From: Streptomyces sp. NBC_01304
GTDB lineage: Bacteria > Actinomycetota > Actinomycetes > Streptomycetales > Streptomycetaceae
Length of the DNA stretch: 64,000 nucleotides
NCBI RefSeq assembly: GCF_035975855.1
Contig: NZ_CP109055.1
Location: 1,736,001-1,800,000 of the forward strand
Reading direction: 5' to 3'
The translations under genes and the position numbers were made by a program. Shown here piece after piece: positions 63,968 to 64,000 of this stretch. The stretch's first letter is position 1, and each line of letters starts with the position of its first letter. The notes beneath the pieces were generated by a model that was not told the DNA's origin, did no database searches, and saw only the letters and a list, made by a program, of their open reading frames with translations.

Positions 63968-64000
63968 GCCAGGTCTCCGATCGCTGAGGGTCAGCGCGCT

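Overview
The window is high-GC actinobacterial chromosome, almost certainly Streptomyces. The grounds are strong third-position GC bias, frequent GTG/TTG starts, several apparently leaderless genes, DmdR/IdeR-type iron boxes, and short dispersed intergenic repeats of a kind familiar from Streptomyces. About 49 protein genes are supported, plus a 5' fragment of an SDR gene at the left edge. There are two cobalamin riboswitches, two iron boxes, several candidate TetR operators and a set of strong terminator hairpins. I see no rRNA, tRNA, CRISPR array, integrase or transposase.

Layout. 1-13 kb: a large ATP-binding LuxR regulator; an overlapping set of two acyl-CoA dehydrogenases and a quinone-oxidoreductase-like enzyme; a secreted L,D-transpeptidase; a secreted GH84 hexosaminidase; a 2,4-dienoyl-CoA reductase-like SDR facing a dienoyl-CoA isomerase-like crotonase; a PIG-L deacetylase. 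13-24 kb: an S33 peptidase; lutABC for lactate oxidation; an osmoprotectant ABC importer whose ATPase lies apart from its permeases and binding lipoprotein; an SDR divergent from a leaderless TetR gene. 24-27.6 kb: an orphan protein, an APH-fold kinase, a decayed stretch, a B12-riboswitch-controlled thioredoxin-fold [2Fe-2S] protein and a Nudix hydrolase. 27.6-33.2 kb: 3-hydroxyacyl-CoA dehydrogenase, malate synthase, isocitrate lyase and a ScfR/RamB-type regulator, a coherent C2/short-chain acyl-CoA block. 33.3-41.3 kb: a B12 riboswitch with metE, then methylmalonyl-CoA mutase small and large subunits and the MeaB chaperone. 41.4-52.8 kb: an iron box with a three-gene siderophore importer; a secreted cutinase/PETase-type polyesterase; a LuxR regulator without a P-loop; a second iron box with a heterodimeric ABC transporter. 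53-58 kb: a lower-GC accessory stretch with a large secreted DNRLRE protein ending in a NucA/NucB nuclease domain, and a convergent beta-rich protein that may be its inhibitor. 58-64 kb: pirin, an RlmG-like methyltransferase, a flavoprotein disulfide oxidoreductase, thioredoxin and an aldehyde dehydrogenase.

How the genes fit together. Much of the window serves acyl-CoA and short-chain carbon metabolism: beta-oxidation, unsaturated acyl handling, the glyoxylate bypass, and propionyl/methylmalonyl-CoA interconversion. A cobalamin theme overlaps it: B12-dependent mutase and MeaB, plus riboswitches on the B12-independent methionine synthase and on the [2Fe-2S] protein. An iron-responsive block sits next to that. 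The two most unusual observations are the ABC pair with complementary loss of ATP-site motifs, and the secreted NucA/NucB nuclease with a possible ComJ/Nin-like neighbour.
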